Position numbers and translations under genes: made by a program. From Alphaproteobacteria bacterium (GTDB lineage Bacteria; Pseudomonadota; Alphaproteobacteria; CACIAM-22H2): a stretch of DNA of 64,000 bases. The stretch lies in NCBI GenBank assembly GCA_016793165.1, contig JAEULA010000065.1, forward strand, positions 124,001-188,000, in the 5' to 3' direction. Positions 1-7,425 of this stretch are shown piece by piece (the first letter of the stretch is position 1; the number at the start of each line of letters is the position of its first letter). The notes beneath the pieces were generated by a model. It was not told the origin of the DNA. It searched no databases and worked only from the letters and a program-made list of their open reading frames with translations.

Positions 1-2
1 TC

Positions 3-782
3 GGCGAGATGGCCGTGGCGGAAGGCATCCGTCGCGCGCGGGCCCATGGCGTCGGCCTGATCGGGATCAGGCATTGCGGCCATCTCGGGCGGCTCGGCGG
101 CTGGGCCGAGATCGCCGCGGCGGCCGGGCTCGCCTCGGTGCACTTCCTCAATTCGCCGGGCAAGGGCGGGATCCAGGTGGCGCCGTTCGGCGGCCGCGAG
201 CGGCGTCTGCCGCCGAACCCGATGGCGATCGCCGTGCCGCAGCAGGGACGACATCCGCTGCTGCTCGACATCACGGCCTCGGTGATTCCGGAGGGCAAGG
301 TGAAGGTTGCGCTCAACAAGGGCGCGATGTTGCCGGAGGGTGCCGCGATCGATGCGCAAGGGCGACCGACACGGGATCCGCGCGACTACTACGGCCCGCC
401 GCCGGGCGCGCTGCTGCCGAGCGGCGGGCACAAGGGCGCCGGGCTCTGCATGATGATCGACCTGCTGGCCGGCGCCCTGACCGGCGGCGGCGCCGCGGAC
501 CCGCGCGTCGAGGGCCGCGGCAACAACCTTCTGTCGCTCTACATCGATCCCGATCGCCTGGCCGGCGGCGGCGCCCTTGCCGCTGCGGCGCGCGATCTAT
601 CGGATTGGGTCAACAGCGCCACGCCGATCGATGCCGGCGGCGAGGTGCTGTCGCCGGGCGATTACGAGGCCCGTCAGCGCGCCGATCGCGCGGCGAGGGG
701 CGTGCCGCTCGACGACAAGACCTGGGAGCAGCTGGCCGTCGTCGGTCGCCAGCTTCGGGTCGACGTCCCGCGGCGCCTGTGA
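3..782 (+). CDS. Malate/L-lactate dehydrogenase family oxidoreductase (5' truncated)
   Basis: NAD(P)-dependent oxidoreductase of the Ldh_2 (malate/L-lactate/ureidoglycolate dehydrogenase) family, reducing or oxidising a 2-hydroxy acid in the cytoplasm. The reading frame is open to the left edge, so the N-terminus lies outside the window. About 259 codons are present against roughly 340-360 in the family. Family-like stretches are IGIRHCGHLGRLGGWAE early, the RLPPNPMAIAVP segment, and the GALLPSGGHKGAGLCMMIDL segment near the cofactor site. It ends 22 bases before an HpcH/HpaI aldolase on the same strand. A hydroxy-acid dehydrogenase next to a 2-oxo-acid aldolase suggests a small catabolic operon for a sugar acid or aromatic breakdown product; the substrate cannot be read from the sequence. 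Confidence 0.8.
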   Translation, partial: GEMAVAEGIRRARAHGVGLIGIRHCGHLGRLGGWAEIAAAAGLASVHFLNSPGKGGIQVAPFGGRERRLPPNPMAIAVPQQGRHPLLLDITASVIPEGKVKVALNKGAMLPEGAAIDAQGRPTRDPRDYYGPPPGALLPSGGHKGAGLCMMIDLLAGALTGGGAADPRVEGRGNNLLSLYIDPDRLAGGGALAAAARDLSDWVNSATPIDAGGEVLSPGDYEARQRADRAARGVPLDDKTWEQLAVVGRQLRVDVPRRL

Positions 783-804
783 TTCGACAGCAGGAGAGAG
801 AACG

Positions 805-1587
805 ATGACGTCCGCACGCGCCCTCGAGGTCAAGGCCAAGCTCCAGCGCGGGGAGATCGTCTACAGCGCGTGGCTCACCTTCAACGATGTCGGCGTCGCC
901 GAGGTGCTCGCCGGTTCCGGCTTCGACATCATCCTGATCGACACCGAGCACACCTCGATCACGCTCGAGAACCTCCATCACTGCCTCGCGGCGATGAAGG
1001 CCTGGGATCCGGTGACGATCGTGCGCGTGCCGGGCCATGATCCTGCCGGCATCAAGCGCGTGCTCGACATCGGCGCCGACGGCGTGATCGGGCCCATGAC
1101 GATGGATGCCGAGCAGGCGGCACGGCTGGTGGCGTCGTGCAAGTACGCGCCGGCCGGCCGGCGCGGCTTCGGGCCGCGGCGCGCCAGCGACTATTTCCGC
1201 GACATGCAGGGCTACATCGCGCGCACCGACCGGGCCACCTTCGTGATCCCGCAGATCGAGCACGTCGAGGCCGCGGACCGCGCACTGGCGATCGCCTCCG
1301 TGCCCGGCGTCGATGCGCTGTGTCTCGGGCCGATGGACATGTCGGCGACGGCCGGCCTGCTCGGGCAGCTCGATCATCCGACCATGGTCGCGGCGATGGA
1401 CAAGGTCTTCGACGCTGCGCGCGCGAAGGGCCTCGCCGTGTGCATGGGCTTCTACCTGCCGCCGGAGCAGCAGCCAAAATGGGTGGCGAAGGGCGCGCGG
1501 CTGGTGATCGCGGCCGACGACCTCGCGAACCTGCGCAACGGCGTCAGCGGCGACCTCGCCGAGGCGCGGCGGCTGCTCGCGCGCTGA
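805..1587 (+). CDS. HpcH/HpaI family aldolase
   Basis: Class II, metal-dependent aldolase of the HpcH/HpaI/citrate lyase beta family, 260 aa, which usually cleaves 4-hydroxy-2-oxo acids to pyruvate plus an aldehyde. The start at 805 was chosen because GGAGAGAG lies just upstream and the translation begins like the family. An upstream in-frame extension overlaps the preceding gene and looks unlike the family. Visible features are the LIDTEHTSI stretch (family DTEH), VIGPMTMDAEQA, the arginine-rich RRGFGPRRASDY loop, the metal-ligand region VIPQIEHVEA and the LGPMDMS motif near residue 175. It probably acts with the upstream dehydrogenase. The aldehyde substrate is unknown. Confidence 0.88.
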   Translation: MTSARALEVKAKLQRGEIVYSAWLTFNDVGVAEVLAGSGFDIILIDTEHTSITLENLHHCLAAMKAWDPVTIVRVPGHDPAGIKRVLDIGADGVIGPMTMDAEQAARLVASCKYAPAGRRGFGPRRASDYFRDMQGYIARTDRATFVIPQIEHVEAADRALAIASVPGVDALCLGPMDMSATAGLLGQLDHPTMVAAMDKVFDAARAKGLAVCMGFYLPPEQQPKWVAKGARLVIAADDLANLRNGVSGDLAEARRLLAR

Positions 1588-1986
1588 TCACGCGGCGCGG
1601 GCGGTCTCGGCGTAATTGAGCTCGAGCGTGAGGCCGTTGGGATCGACCAGGAAGAGCTGCGTGACGCCGCTGCGGGGCACGACGCGCTCCTCGAATTTCG
1701 TGCCGGTGCCGCGCAGGTGCTCGCGCATCGCCGGCAGGCCGACGGCCTCGAAGGCGACGTGGTCGAGCGCGCCCGTGCCGTGCTGGCCGGCGCGCGGCGT
1801 CTTGTAGTCGCCGCTCACGTCGACGAGGTGCAGGACCGGCGTGTCGCCGACGTAGAGCCAAGCGCCGGGGAATTGGAACGGCGGCCGGTCGCCGTTCTTC
1901 ATGCCGAGCACGCGGGTGTAGAAGTCGACCGTCTCGGCGAGCTTCACGGTGTGGATGTTGTAGTGCTCGATGCGCTTCAATCCCAT
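1588..1986 (-). CDS. VOC family (glyoxalase/bleomycin resistance-like) protein
   Basis: Small single-domain vicinal oxygen chelate protein of 132 aa. The pattern is that of one pair of beta-alpha-beta-beta-beta modules: RIEHYNIHTVKLAETVDFY at the start with the first metal-type His, GALDHVAFEA in the middle with the second His, and LTLELNY at the end with the closing Glu. Members act as lyases, dioxygenases or isomerases on small molecules, so the reaction is not assignable. Its stop codon abuts the stop of the convergent aldolase gene with no base between, so no separate terminator fits there. It could take part in the same catabolic route, but that is only proximity. Confidence 0.8.
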   Translation of the reverse strand: MGLKRIEHYNIHTVKLAETVDFYTRVLGMKNGDRPPFQFPGAWLYVGDTPVLHLVDVSGDYKTPRAGQHGTGALDHVAFEAVGLPAMREHLRGTGTKFEERVVPRSGVTQLFLVDPNGLTLELNYAETARAA

Positions 1987-2014
1987 GGCGTCCTCCCGAT
2001 CGTGCCTCAGCCTA

Positions 2015-4060
2015 TCAAACGTCGAGATCGCGGGCGAACTTGGCGTTCTCCTGGATGAACTTCAGCCGCAGCTCGGGCTTCCGGCCCATCAGGCTCTCGA
2101 CCAGCTTCGCCGTCGGCTTGACCGCGTCGTCGGCGATGCGGACCTGCAGCAGCGTCCGCCGGGCCGGCGCCATGGTCGTCTCCTTGAGCTGCGCGGGCGG
2201 CATCTCGCCCAGGCCCTTGAAGCGGCTGATCTCGACCTTGGTCCGGCCCTTGAACGTCGTCGCCATCAGCTCGGCCTTGTGGGCGTCGTCGCGCGCATAG
2301 ACCACGACGCCGCCGGCCGCGAGGCGATAGAGCGGCGGCAGCGCGAGATAGAGATGCCCCTCGTCGATCAGGCGCGGCATCTCGCGGTAGAAGAACGTCA
2401 TCAGCAGCGAGGCGATGTGGGCTCCGTCGACGTCGGCATCGGTCATGATGATGACGCGGTCGTAGCGCAGCTTCTCGCCGTCATATCCGTCGCCGGTGCC
2501 GCAGCCCAGCGCCTGGATCAGGTCGGCGAGCTCCTGGTTCTGGCGCAGCTTGTCGGCCGATGCGCTGGCGACGTTGAGGATCTTGCCGCGCAGCGGCAGC
2601 ACGGCCTGCGTGGCGCGGTCGCGGGCCTGCTTGGCCGAACCGCCGGCGCTGTCGCCCTCGACCAGGAAGATCTCGGTGCCTTCCGAGGCGTTGGCCGTGC
2701 AGTCCGCGAGCTTGCCGGGCAGGCGCAGCTTGCGGGTGGCCGACTTGCGCTGCATCTCCTTCTCGTTGCGCCGGCGGATGCGGTCCTCGGCGCGCTCGAT
2801 GATCGTCTCGAGCAGCTGCCTGCCGTTGGCAGCGTCGTCGGCGAGCCAGTGGTCGAAATGGTCCTTGATGACCTGGTCGACGATCCGCTGCGCCTCGGGC
2901 ATGCCGAGGCGGTCCTTGGTCTGCCCCTGGAACTGCGGATCCTTGATGAACAGCGACAGGAAGACGATCGCGCCGTCGCCGACGTCCTCGGCCGTGATCT
3001 GGCCGCTGCGCTTGTTGTTGAGGCGGTCGCCGTAGCTCTTCAGTGCGCGCGACAGCGCCGAGCGCAGGCCGAGCTCGTGGCTGCCGCCCTGCGGCGTGGG
3101 CACCGTGTTGACGTAGGAATGGACCTCGCCGCGCTCGTCGCCCGGCCAGGCCACGGCCCATTCGACCTTGCCGAGCCCGTCGGGCAGCTTCTCCTCGCCC
3201 GCGAAGGGCTTGGTGGTGACCGCGGGGCGCTTGCCGAGGCTCTCGGCCAGCGAGTCAGCAAGGCCGCCGGGGAAATGCAGGACCGCGCTCGACGGCACCT
3301 CGTCGTCCTTCACCAGCGAGGGATCGCAGGACCAGCGCAGCTCGACGCCGCGGAAGAGGAAGGCCTTGGCGCGCGCCATCCGGTAGATCGTCGCGGCCTT
3401 GAGCTTCGCGCCCTTGCCGAAGATCTCGGGATCCGGATGGAAACGAACGGTGGTCCCGCGGCGGTTCGGCGTCGTGCCGATCTTCTTCAGCGCGCCCTTC
3501 GGCTTGCCGCGGCTGTAGACCTGCTGCCAGATCGTCTTGTCGCGCGCGACCTCGACGACGAGATCGTCCGAAAGCGCGTTGACGACCGAGATGCCGACGC
3601 CGTGCAGGCCGCCGGCCGTCGAGTAGACCTTGCTCGAGAACTTGCCGCCCGAATGCAGGGTCGTGAGGATCACCTCGAGCGCCGACTTGTTGCGGAACTT
3701 CGGGTGCGGGTCGATCGGGATGCCGCGGCCGTTGTCGCGGATCGTGCAGTAGCCGTCGGTGCCGAGTTCCACCTCGATCCGGTCGGCATGCCCGGCCACC
3801 GCCTCGTCCATCGCGTTGTCGAGGACCTCGGCGACGAGATGGTGCAGGGCGCGCTCGTCGGTGCCGCCGACATACATCCCGGGGCGACGCCGGACGGGCT
3901 CCAGGCCCTCGAGGACCTCGATGTCCTTGGCCGTGTAGCTGCCGTCCTTGGACCGGGCGCGCTCGCGGTCGGCCGGCTCGCGGTCCTTGGCGGCGGCGGG
4001 CTTCGCGCCCTTGGCCTTGGAATCCTTCGACTTGGGCGTGTTTCCGAACAGATCCGCCAT
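2015..4060 (-). CDS. parE: DNA topoisomerase IV subunit B
   Basis: ATPase subunit of topoisomerase IV, which with ParC decatenates daughter chromosomes. It has 681 aa from the ATG at 4060; an upstream in-frame start would add 12 unlikely residues. A lysine-rich tail of about 45 residues precedes the GHKL ATPase domain, which has EVLDNAMDEA near residue 80, DNGRGIP near 108 and the lid GGLHGVGISVVNAL near 150. The TOPRIM half has EGDSAGGSAKQARDR near 470 and DADVDGAHI near 540. The C-terminus has the usual QLKETTM segment. The length and the absence of the long GyrB insert favour ParE over GyrB. It is transcribed alone; parC is not in the window. Confidence 0.95.
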   Translation of the reverse strand: MADLFGNTPKSKDSKAKGAKPAAAKDREPADRERARSKDGSYTAKDIEVLEGLEPVRRRPGMYVGGTDERALHHLVAEVLDNAMDEAVAGHADRIEVELGTDGYCTIRDNGRGIPIDPHPKFRNKSALEVILTTLHSGGKFSSKVYSTAGGLHGVGISVVNALSDDLVVEVARDKTIWQQVYSRGKPKGALKKIGTTPNRRGTTVRFHPDPEIFGKGAKLKAATIYRMARAKAFLFRGVELRWSCDPSLVKDDEVPSSAVLHFPGGLADSLAESLGKRPAVTTKPFAGEEKLPDGLGKVEWAVAWPGDERGEVHSYVNTVPTPQGGSHELGLRSALSRALKSYGDRLNNKRSGQITAEDVGDGAIVFLSLFIKDPQFQGQTKDRLGMPEAQRIVDQVIKDHFDHWLADDAANGRQLLETIIERAEDRIRRRNEKEMQRKSATRKLRLPGKLADCTANASEGTEIFLVEGDSAGGSAKQARDRATQAVLPLRGKILNVASASADKLRQNQELADLIQALGCGTGDGYDGEKLRYDRVIIMTDADVDGAHIASLLMTFFYREMPRLIDEGHLYLALPPLYRLAAGGVVVYARDDAHKAELMATTFKGRTKVEISRFKGLGEMPPAQLKETTMAPARRTLLQVRIADDAVKPTAKLVESLMGRKPELRLKFIQENAKFARDLDV

Positions 4061-4266
4061 GGTGTGCTTCTGCGACTCGCTGTGAGGGGGGCCCAAGCTG
4101 CGGCAGTCGACTCGCCGGGATCAAGAGTCACGTCGGGGTACCGGCACGCGCCGCCACGGGCGCGCGGGCGGCTGGGTTGCGGCAGGCGGGCGGCTCGAAT
4201 GGTCGCTGCCGCCCCGCTGCCCCGCTAGAGTGCCGCGATGCGATCATTCTCGACCGACGCCTCGCC

Positions 4267-4659
4267 GTGACCGCCGCCCCGCCGACGGGGCCGCGAGGCG
4301 CGCTGTGCCTGCGGGCCATCGCGATGCCGGCCGACACCAATCCCAACGGCGACATCTTCGGCGGCTGGCTGCTGTCGCAGATGGATCTCGCGGGCGGCAA
4401 TCTCGCGGGCCAGCGCGCGCGCGGACGGGTCGCCACGGTTGCGATCACGGCGATGACCTTCCACCTGCCGGTCTTCGTCGGCGACGAGGTCAGTTGCCAT
4501 TGCGAGATCGCCCGGATCGGGCGGACGTCGATCACCATCCATGTCGAGACCTGGGTCCGCCGCCGCGACGGCGGCGAGGTCGTCAAGGTGACCGAGGGGA
4601 CCTTCACCTACGTGGCGATCGGGATCGATCGCCGCCCGCGCGCCGTCGAATCGGCATGA
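4267..4659 (+). CDS. YciA-like acyl-CoA thioesterase (hotdog fold)
   Basis: Cytoplasmic acyl-CoA hydrolase of the YciA/BACH hotdog family. The diagnostic block TNPNGDIFGGWLLSQMDLAG carries the conserved N-x-x-G-x-x-FGG-W pattern and the catalytic Asp. A beta-strand region ending in EGTFTYVAI follows. The GTG at 4267 gives 130 aa, the usual family length. A TTG at 4177 would add 30 arginine-rich residues without resemblance to the family, so I reject it. The next gene, an EamA transporter, begins 22 bases after the stop on the same strand and may be co-transcribed. Substrate chain length cannot be judged. Confidence 0.85.
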   Translation: MTAAPPTGPRGALCLRAIAMPADTNPNGDIFGGWLLSQMDLAGGNLAGQRARGRVATVAITAMTFHLPVFVGDEVSCHCEIARIGRTSITIHVETWVRRRDGGEVVKVTEGTFTYVAIGIDRRPRAVESA

Positions 4660-4681
4660 CGCGTCGTCCGGGCCGCGGCGC

Positions 4682-5575
4682 GTGACCGCGCCGGCGCCGA
4701 CCGGGTCGCGCGCAACGTCGCGCGGCATGCTGCTGGCGGTGTTCGCGATCCTGATGTTCGCGGGCATCGATGTCGGCAGCAAGCTGCTGGGCTCGCGCAT
4801 GCCGGTCATCCAGATCATCTGGCTCCGCTTCGTGTTCTTCATCCCGCTCGCGGTGCTGCTCGCCTATCGGCCGGGCGGCGGCGTGCAGTGGCGCAGCCGG
4901 CGGCCGTGGCTCCAGGTCGTCCGCGTCCTGATCCTCGTCGTGGAGATGTGGTTCTTTATCGCCGCCTTCGCCGCGATGCCGCTTGCCGACGTCCACGCCA
5001 TCGGCGCGATCGCGCCGCTGCTGGTGACCGCGCTTTCGGTGCCGTTCCTTGGCGAGCGCGTCGGATGGCGCCGCTGGGCCGCAGTGGGCGTGGGCTTCCT
5101 CGGCATGATGGTCATCCTGCGCCCGGGCTTCACGGCCATCGGGCTGGCGACGATCTACGCCGTGGTCGGCGCGAGCCTCTGGGCCGTCTACCAGATCGTG
5201 CTGCGCGTGATCGGCCGCATCGACAGCGCCGAGACGACTGCGCTGTGGACGACGCTGGTGGGTGCGGCCGCGACCTCGCTGGTCGGGCCGGTGTTCTGGA
5301 CGCCGCCCGACGCCGCGGGCTGGCTGATTCTCGTCGCGGTGACGCTGCTCGGCGGCTTCGGGCACATGGTCTACTCGCGCGCCTTCACCCTGGCGCCGGC
5401 ATCGACGCTGCAGCCCTTCACCTATCTGCTCCTGGTCTTCGCCACGCTGTTCGGCTGGCTGATCTTCGGCGATCTTCCCGACGTGGTGACGATGATGGGC
5501 GCGGCGCTGATCGTCGCGAGCGGCCTCTACACCTTCCACCGCGAACGCGTGCGCGCGGCCCAGCGCGGCGGCTGA
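4682..5575 (+). CDS. EamA/DMT superfamily transporter
   Basis: Inner-membrane transporter of the drug/metabolite superfamily, 297 aa, with ten predicted hydrophobic helices arranged as two EamA repeats of about 135 residues each. Start is the GTG at 4682. The first repeat contains the characteristic QIIWLRFVFF segment at the second to third helices and the PLLVTALSVPFLGERVGWRRW segment with its conserved Glu. The second repeat ends in LQPFTYLLLVFATLFGWLIFGD. The family exports or imports metabolites such as amino acids, but nothing here defines the cargo. It follows the thioesterase gene closely. Confidence 0.88.
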   Translation: MTAPAPTGSRATSRGMLLAVFAILMFAGIDVGSKLLGSRMPVIQIIWLRFVFFIPLAVLLAYRPGGGVQWRSRRPWLQVVRVLILVVEMWFFIAAFAAMPLADVHAIGAIAPLLVTALSVPFLGERVGWRRWAAVGVGFLGMMVILRPGFTAIGLATIYAVVGASLWAVYQIVLRVIGRIDSAETTALWTTLVGAAATSLVGPVFWTPPDAAGWLILVAVTLLGGFGHMVYSRAFTLAPASTLQPFTYLLLVFATLFGWLIFGDLPDVVTMMGAALIVASGLYTFHRERVRAAQRGG

Positions 5576-5590
5576 GGCCGAAAGGCCGTT

Positions 5591-5938
5591 TCAGCGCGAT
5601 GGCCGGCGCCGTCGGATCGGTGCCAGCGCGCGCACCATCTGGCGGCGTTCCGGCCGCTCGTGCCCGCCGTCCTCGTCGTCGCGGTCCGGCGTGCCGGCGA
5701 GCATGAAGATCGCCGATCCCATCGCCAGGCTGCCGAAGGTGACGACGAAGCCGAAGCAAAGCAGGCCGACGGCGATCCAACCGGCGCCCGCGCCGCCGGC
5801 GACCAGGGATCCGATGCCGGCCACGTCGAACCAAACGATGGCGATCGCGCCGGCGAGTCCGATCCCGGCGCCGACCAGGCAATGGCCGAGCAGGAAGCGC
5901 AGGAACTCCGGCAGGACGGTTCGACGTTCGGGCGTCAT
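5591..5938 (-). CDS. Hypothetical small membrane protein
   Basis: Unrecognised protein of 115 aa with two or three hydrophobic, Gly/Ala-rich segments (about residues 17-40, 43-65 and 67-83). A charged cytoplasmic-looking tail rich in Arg, Asp and Glu follows, beginning near residue 85. It lies convergent to the EamA transporter, 15 bases away, and downstream of nothing obvious on its own strand. No family motif was seen. Codon usage matches its neighbours, so it is probably a real gene, but function cannot be inferred. Confidence 0.55.
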   Translation of the reverse strand: MTPERRTVLPEFLRFLLGHCLVGAGIGLAGAIAIVWFDVAGIGSLVAGGAGAGWIAVGLLCFGFVVTFGSLAMGSAIFMLAGTPDRDDEDGGHERPERRQMVRALAPIRRRRPSR

Positions 5939-6030
5939 GGCGATCCGGGCCTTTGCCGAGACGTGACGATGGAGAGTTTGGACTGCGGGACGCGGCGCCG
6001 GGTCAAGGCGCGAAACGTCACGCTACCGTC

Positions 6031-7356
6031 TCAGCGTACGATGCGCGGGGGCGTCAGCGGGATGCTCTTCGTGTGATACTCGTAGAACAGGTGGCGGGCG
6101 CGGGCGGTGCGGCGCAACACCAGCGTGAGCCTGCCGTCGCGCGGCTGGCCTTCGAGCCAGCGGTAGAAGTCGCCGGGATCGGAGAAGCTGCGACCATTGA
6201 TCGAGTGGATCAGGTCGCCGGCCTGGATTCCGGCCAGCGCCGCCGTCGACGACTGGTCGACGGAGTGGATAACCAGCAGGTTTTCGGGGTTGATCTCGAA
6301 GGCGTCGGGCTCGCCCGATGGCGCGACGATCAGCCCCGAGACCCGCACGCCGGTGCGGTCCGTCACCTGGGGCTGGCGCGCGACGGCGGTCTCGACCACC
6401 ACGCTGGCGCCGTCGCGCTCGAGTTCGAAGCGCACGCTGTCGGGGCCGCCGCGCAGGCGGTTCAAGAGCCGCGTGAGATTCGTGATGTCGCGATCTCCGT
6501 TCACCGCGACGATCCGGTCTCCCGGCCTGAAGAGCTCGGCCCAAGGGCCGGGCTTGGCGCGCGCCACGATCAGCGCTTCCTCGTTGGTGTCGTCGCTGGC
6601 GAAGAGCAACGGGATCTCGGGCGGCGACGGGTCGCGGCCGGCGGCGAGCAGCGCCAGCAGTCGGCAGACATGGGCCACCGGCACGGCGAAGTTGAGGCCC
6701 TCGCTGGTCTGGCGGGACATCGTCGCCGCGTTCACGCCCAGCACGCGTCCGGAGGCGAGATCGATGAGCGGCCCGCCCGAGTTTCCCGGATTGAGCGCGG
6801 CGTCGGTCTGGACGAACTCGAAGCCGAAGCGGAAGCGCACGCCCGACAGGATGCCGCGCGTGGCCGTGAAATTCAGGCCCCAGGGATGCCCGAAGGCGCC
6901 GACGCTGCGGCCGGGCGGCAACGGGTCCTCGCATCCGAGCTCGGCCGTCCGCGCCTCTTTGGGGACGGCGCCGCTATCGATCTCCACGATCGCGAGGTCG
7001 AGATGCGGGTCGACGTAATGGCGGCGGCCGGCGACGAAGGGACGGTCCTTGAATGCGATCTCGACACGCGCCGGCGAGCGCTTGGCCACGTGGGCGTTGG
7101 TGACGATCCAGCCGCGCTGGAGATCGACGAGGAAGCCGCTGCCGGTGCTGGCGCCGCGGCCATCGCCGATGAACGGAGTCTCGACGGCGACGCGTACGCG
7201 CACGGTGTAGCGCGTGGCCTCGGCGAAGAGTCGCTCGGCCGCCGCGTTGACCCCGTCGGCGGCGGCGGTCGCCTGGGCCCGGGCATCGGCCGCTGCCGTG
7301 CCCAGGAGCGCTGCGCAAACGAAGGCGGCGGCGAGACGGTCGGACGGGCGCGAGAT
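6031..7356 (-). CDS. HtrA/Deg-like periplasmic serine protease with two PDZ domains; probable ATC start
   Basis: S1C-type serine protease, probably exported and acting in envelope protein quality control. The trypsin-like domain has the full triad: His in TNAHV (about residue 89), Asp in DPHLDLAI (about 120) and Ser in NPGNSGGPL (about 193). Two PDZ-like regions follow near 230-315 and 340-420, the second with AALAGIQAGDLIHSING. The first ATG/GTG/TTG in frame is a GTG at 7203, which would cut off the N-terminus. The frame continues upstream through a classic signal peptide (Arg-containing n-region, then LAAAFVCAALLGTAAADARA) to an ATC at 7354-7356, preceded at five bases by GAGGGAGAG. I therefore extend it to that ATC, giving 441 aa. 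If initiation is at 7203 the protein would lack an export signal. A mutated or misread ATG is an alternative. Confidence 0.8.
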   Translation of the reverse strand: MSRPSDRLAAAFVCAALLGTAAADARAQATAAADGVNAAAERLFAEATRYTVRVRVAVETPFIGDGRGASTGSGFLVDLQRGWIVTNAHVAKRSPARVEIAFKDRPFVAGRRHYVDPHLDLAIVEIDSGAVPKEARTAELGCEDPLPPGRSVGAFGHPWGLNFTATRGILSGVRFRFGFEFVQTDAALNPGNSGGPLIDLASGRVLGVNAATMSRQTSEGLNFAVPVAHVCRLLALLAAGRDPSPPEIPLLFASDDTNEEALIVARAKPGPWAELFRPGDRIVAVNGDRDITNLTRLLNRLRGGPDSVRFELERDGASVVVETAVARQPQVTDRTGVRVSGLIVAPSGEPDAFEINPENLLVIHSVDQSSTAALAGIQAGDLIHSINGRSFSDPGDFYRWLEGQPRDGRLTLVLRRTARARHLFYEYHTKSIPLTPPRIVR

Positions 7357-7370
7357 GGCGGCTCTCCCTC
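7354..7370 (-). promoter_or_regulatory. Strong Shine-Dalgarno followed by an ATC codon
   Basis: On the minus strand GAGGGAGAG (7370-7362), then five bases, then ATC (7356-7354), which opens a signal-peptide-coding frame joined to the downstream protease. No ATG, GTG or TTG occurs in that frame between the preceding stop (7426-7428) and 7203. The arrangement points to initiation at ATC, or to an ATG whose third base changed. Confidence 0.5.
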
Positions 7371-7425
7371 GGGCGTGGGCTGCGATCGGCCACTCTATCG
7401 CGACGCCGGCGATGGGGTCAGGCGC

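Noticed and set aside
1970..4228. 752-codon plus-strand open frame opposite parE
   Set aside because: It lies antisense to a complete parE with all motifs, has Arg/Ala/Leu-rich composition without any domain, and is explained by GC-rich third positions on the other strand.
4177..4266. Upstream TTG start for the thioesterase
   Set aside because: Adds 30 residues with no similarity to the hotdog family and uses a weaker start than the GTG at 4267.
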